From NCBI GenBank assembly GCA_016708345.1, contig JADJFX010000016.1, positions 62,001 through 126,000 of the forward strand: DNA of 64,000 nt, written 5' to 3'. Below, in pieces: positions 63,709 through 64,000 of this stretch. Below the pieces are notes generated by a model. The model was not told where the DNA came from and ran no database searches. It was given only the letters and a program-made list of their open reading frames with translations. Each line of letters starts with the position of its first letter. The first letter of the stretch is position 1. The position numbers and the translations under genes are program-made. Origin of the DNA: Candidatus Rhodoferax bjergmarkensis. Lineage in GTDB: Bacteria > Pseudomonadota > Gammaproteobacteria > Burkholderiales > Burkholderiaceae_C.

Positions 63709-64000
63709 TCAAGTGGCAATGCCGCTGCGCCCCAGGATGTCGCTGACCAGTTCCAGCCGCACCAGCGGGTTTTCCAGTTCCATCAGGCGCTGCTTTTGCA
63801 CCATCGGCATCGGCAGCAGTTCACACCAGCGGTTGGCTACCCAGGCGCAGTCGTCCAGCAAATAAGGCGGTTGCATCGGCATTTGCTGAGGATCCATGTC
63901 TCTGGCGTGCAAGGTGTTGATCAGGTTGCCCAGCGCGGTGGAAACACCGCGCAGATCGTCTGGAATGCTGATTTGCTGATCATCGGGAATTTGAACCACG
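63709..64000 (-). CDS. LON substrate-binding domain protein (partial, 5' end outside window)
   Basis: C-terminal part of a LON N-terminal-domain (ATP-dependent protease-like substrate-binding) protein; about 97 residues are visible and the start lies beyond base 64000. Recognisable phrases: LDDCAWVANRWCELLP, MVQKQRLMELENPLVRLELV and the ending LGRSGIAT. The full family member is about 210 residues with no protease domain. Function in vivo unknown. The apparent Met near the window edge is not a real start. Confidence 0.8.
   Translation of the reverse strand, partial: VVQIPDDQQISIPDDLRGVSTALGNLINTLHARDMDPQQMPMQPPYLLDDCAWVANRWCELLPMPMVQKQRLMELENPLVRLELVSDILGRSGIAT

Overview
The window is a chromosomal stretch of a betaproteobacterium. 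It most resembles a member of the Comamonadaceae, near Rhodoferax or Polaromonas. This rests on gene order (hupB - tRNA-Val - ppiD; leuC - entericidin-like lipoprotein - leuD - leuB - asd - fimV - truA - trpF - trpB - trpA - accD; sdhC-D-A-B-E - gltA beside a GntR regulator and mdh/acnB), on protein wording recalled from that family, and on a dispersed short repeat I associate with it. No search was run. Almost everything is core-genome housekeeping; no phage, CRISPR array or complete transposon is visible.

Layout. 0.2-2.7 kb: hupB, tRNA-Val(TAC), ppiD and tRNA-His(GTG), with two clear terminators. 2.8-5.7 kb: a YgjP-like metallopeptidase behind lysS, with yggT divergent. 5.7-18.1 kb, all on the minus strand: the leucine, aspartate-family and tryptophan genes with fimV, truA and accD. 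18.2-28.3 kb: a TCA block of gltA, sdhE, sdhB, sdhA, sdhD and sdhC (minus strand), a GntR/UTRA regulator, then divergent mdh and acnB. 28.4-30.5 kb: a DUF486 membrane protein, a DUF47 PhoU-like protein and a Pit phosphate transporter. 31-33.3 kb: the rpsP-rimM-trmD-rplS translation operon. 33.4-41.9 kb: a Nudix hydrolase, a CobD/CbiB-family protein, hisC, rsgA, a pterin dehydratase, an M48 membrane protease, orn and an RhlE helicase. 42-50.4 kb: a TPR/OGT-like protein, a truncated diguanylate cyclase, a four-gene ABC/periplasmic cluster resembling zinc-responsive zrg loci, and a PAS-GGDEF-EAL protein. 50.4-64 kb: pdxH, sodC, a hypothetical gene, an oxidoreductase overlapping a second RhlE, two DUF1631 paralogues flanking ettA, a TAXI-type binding protein, an S58 peptidase and a partial LON-domain gene.

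Three things go beyond routine annotation. (1) A MITE-like element: two copies (101 and 130 bp) with about 25-bp imperfect terminal inverted repeats and 3-bp TTA/TAA target duplications, plus a degenerate fragment. (2) A roughly 50-bp palindromic repeat ('family A' here) present about ten times. Several copies lie inside or at the ends of coding regions, and one encodes most of the signal peptide of a cysteine-rich periplasmic protein. (3) At least eleven single-base indels in or beside short homopolymers, all between 24.6 and 36.3 kb. They break mdh, acnB, pit, trmD, hisC and a TM2-domain gene. Because these include essential genes, I read this as a local consensus-quality problem rather than biology; those genes are listed with their full restored extents.
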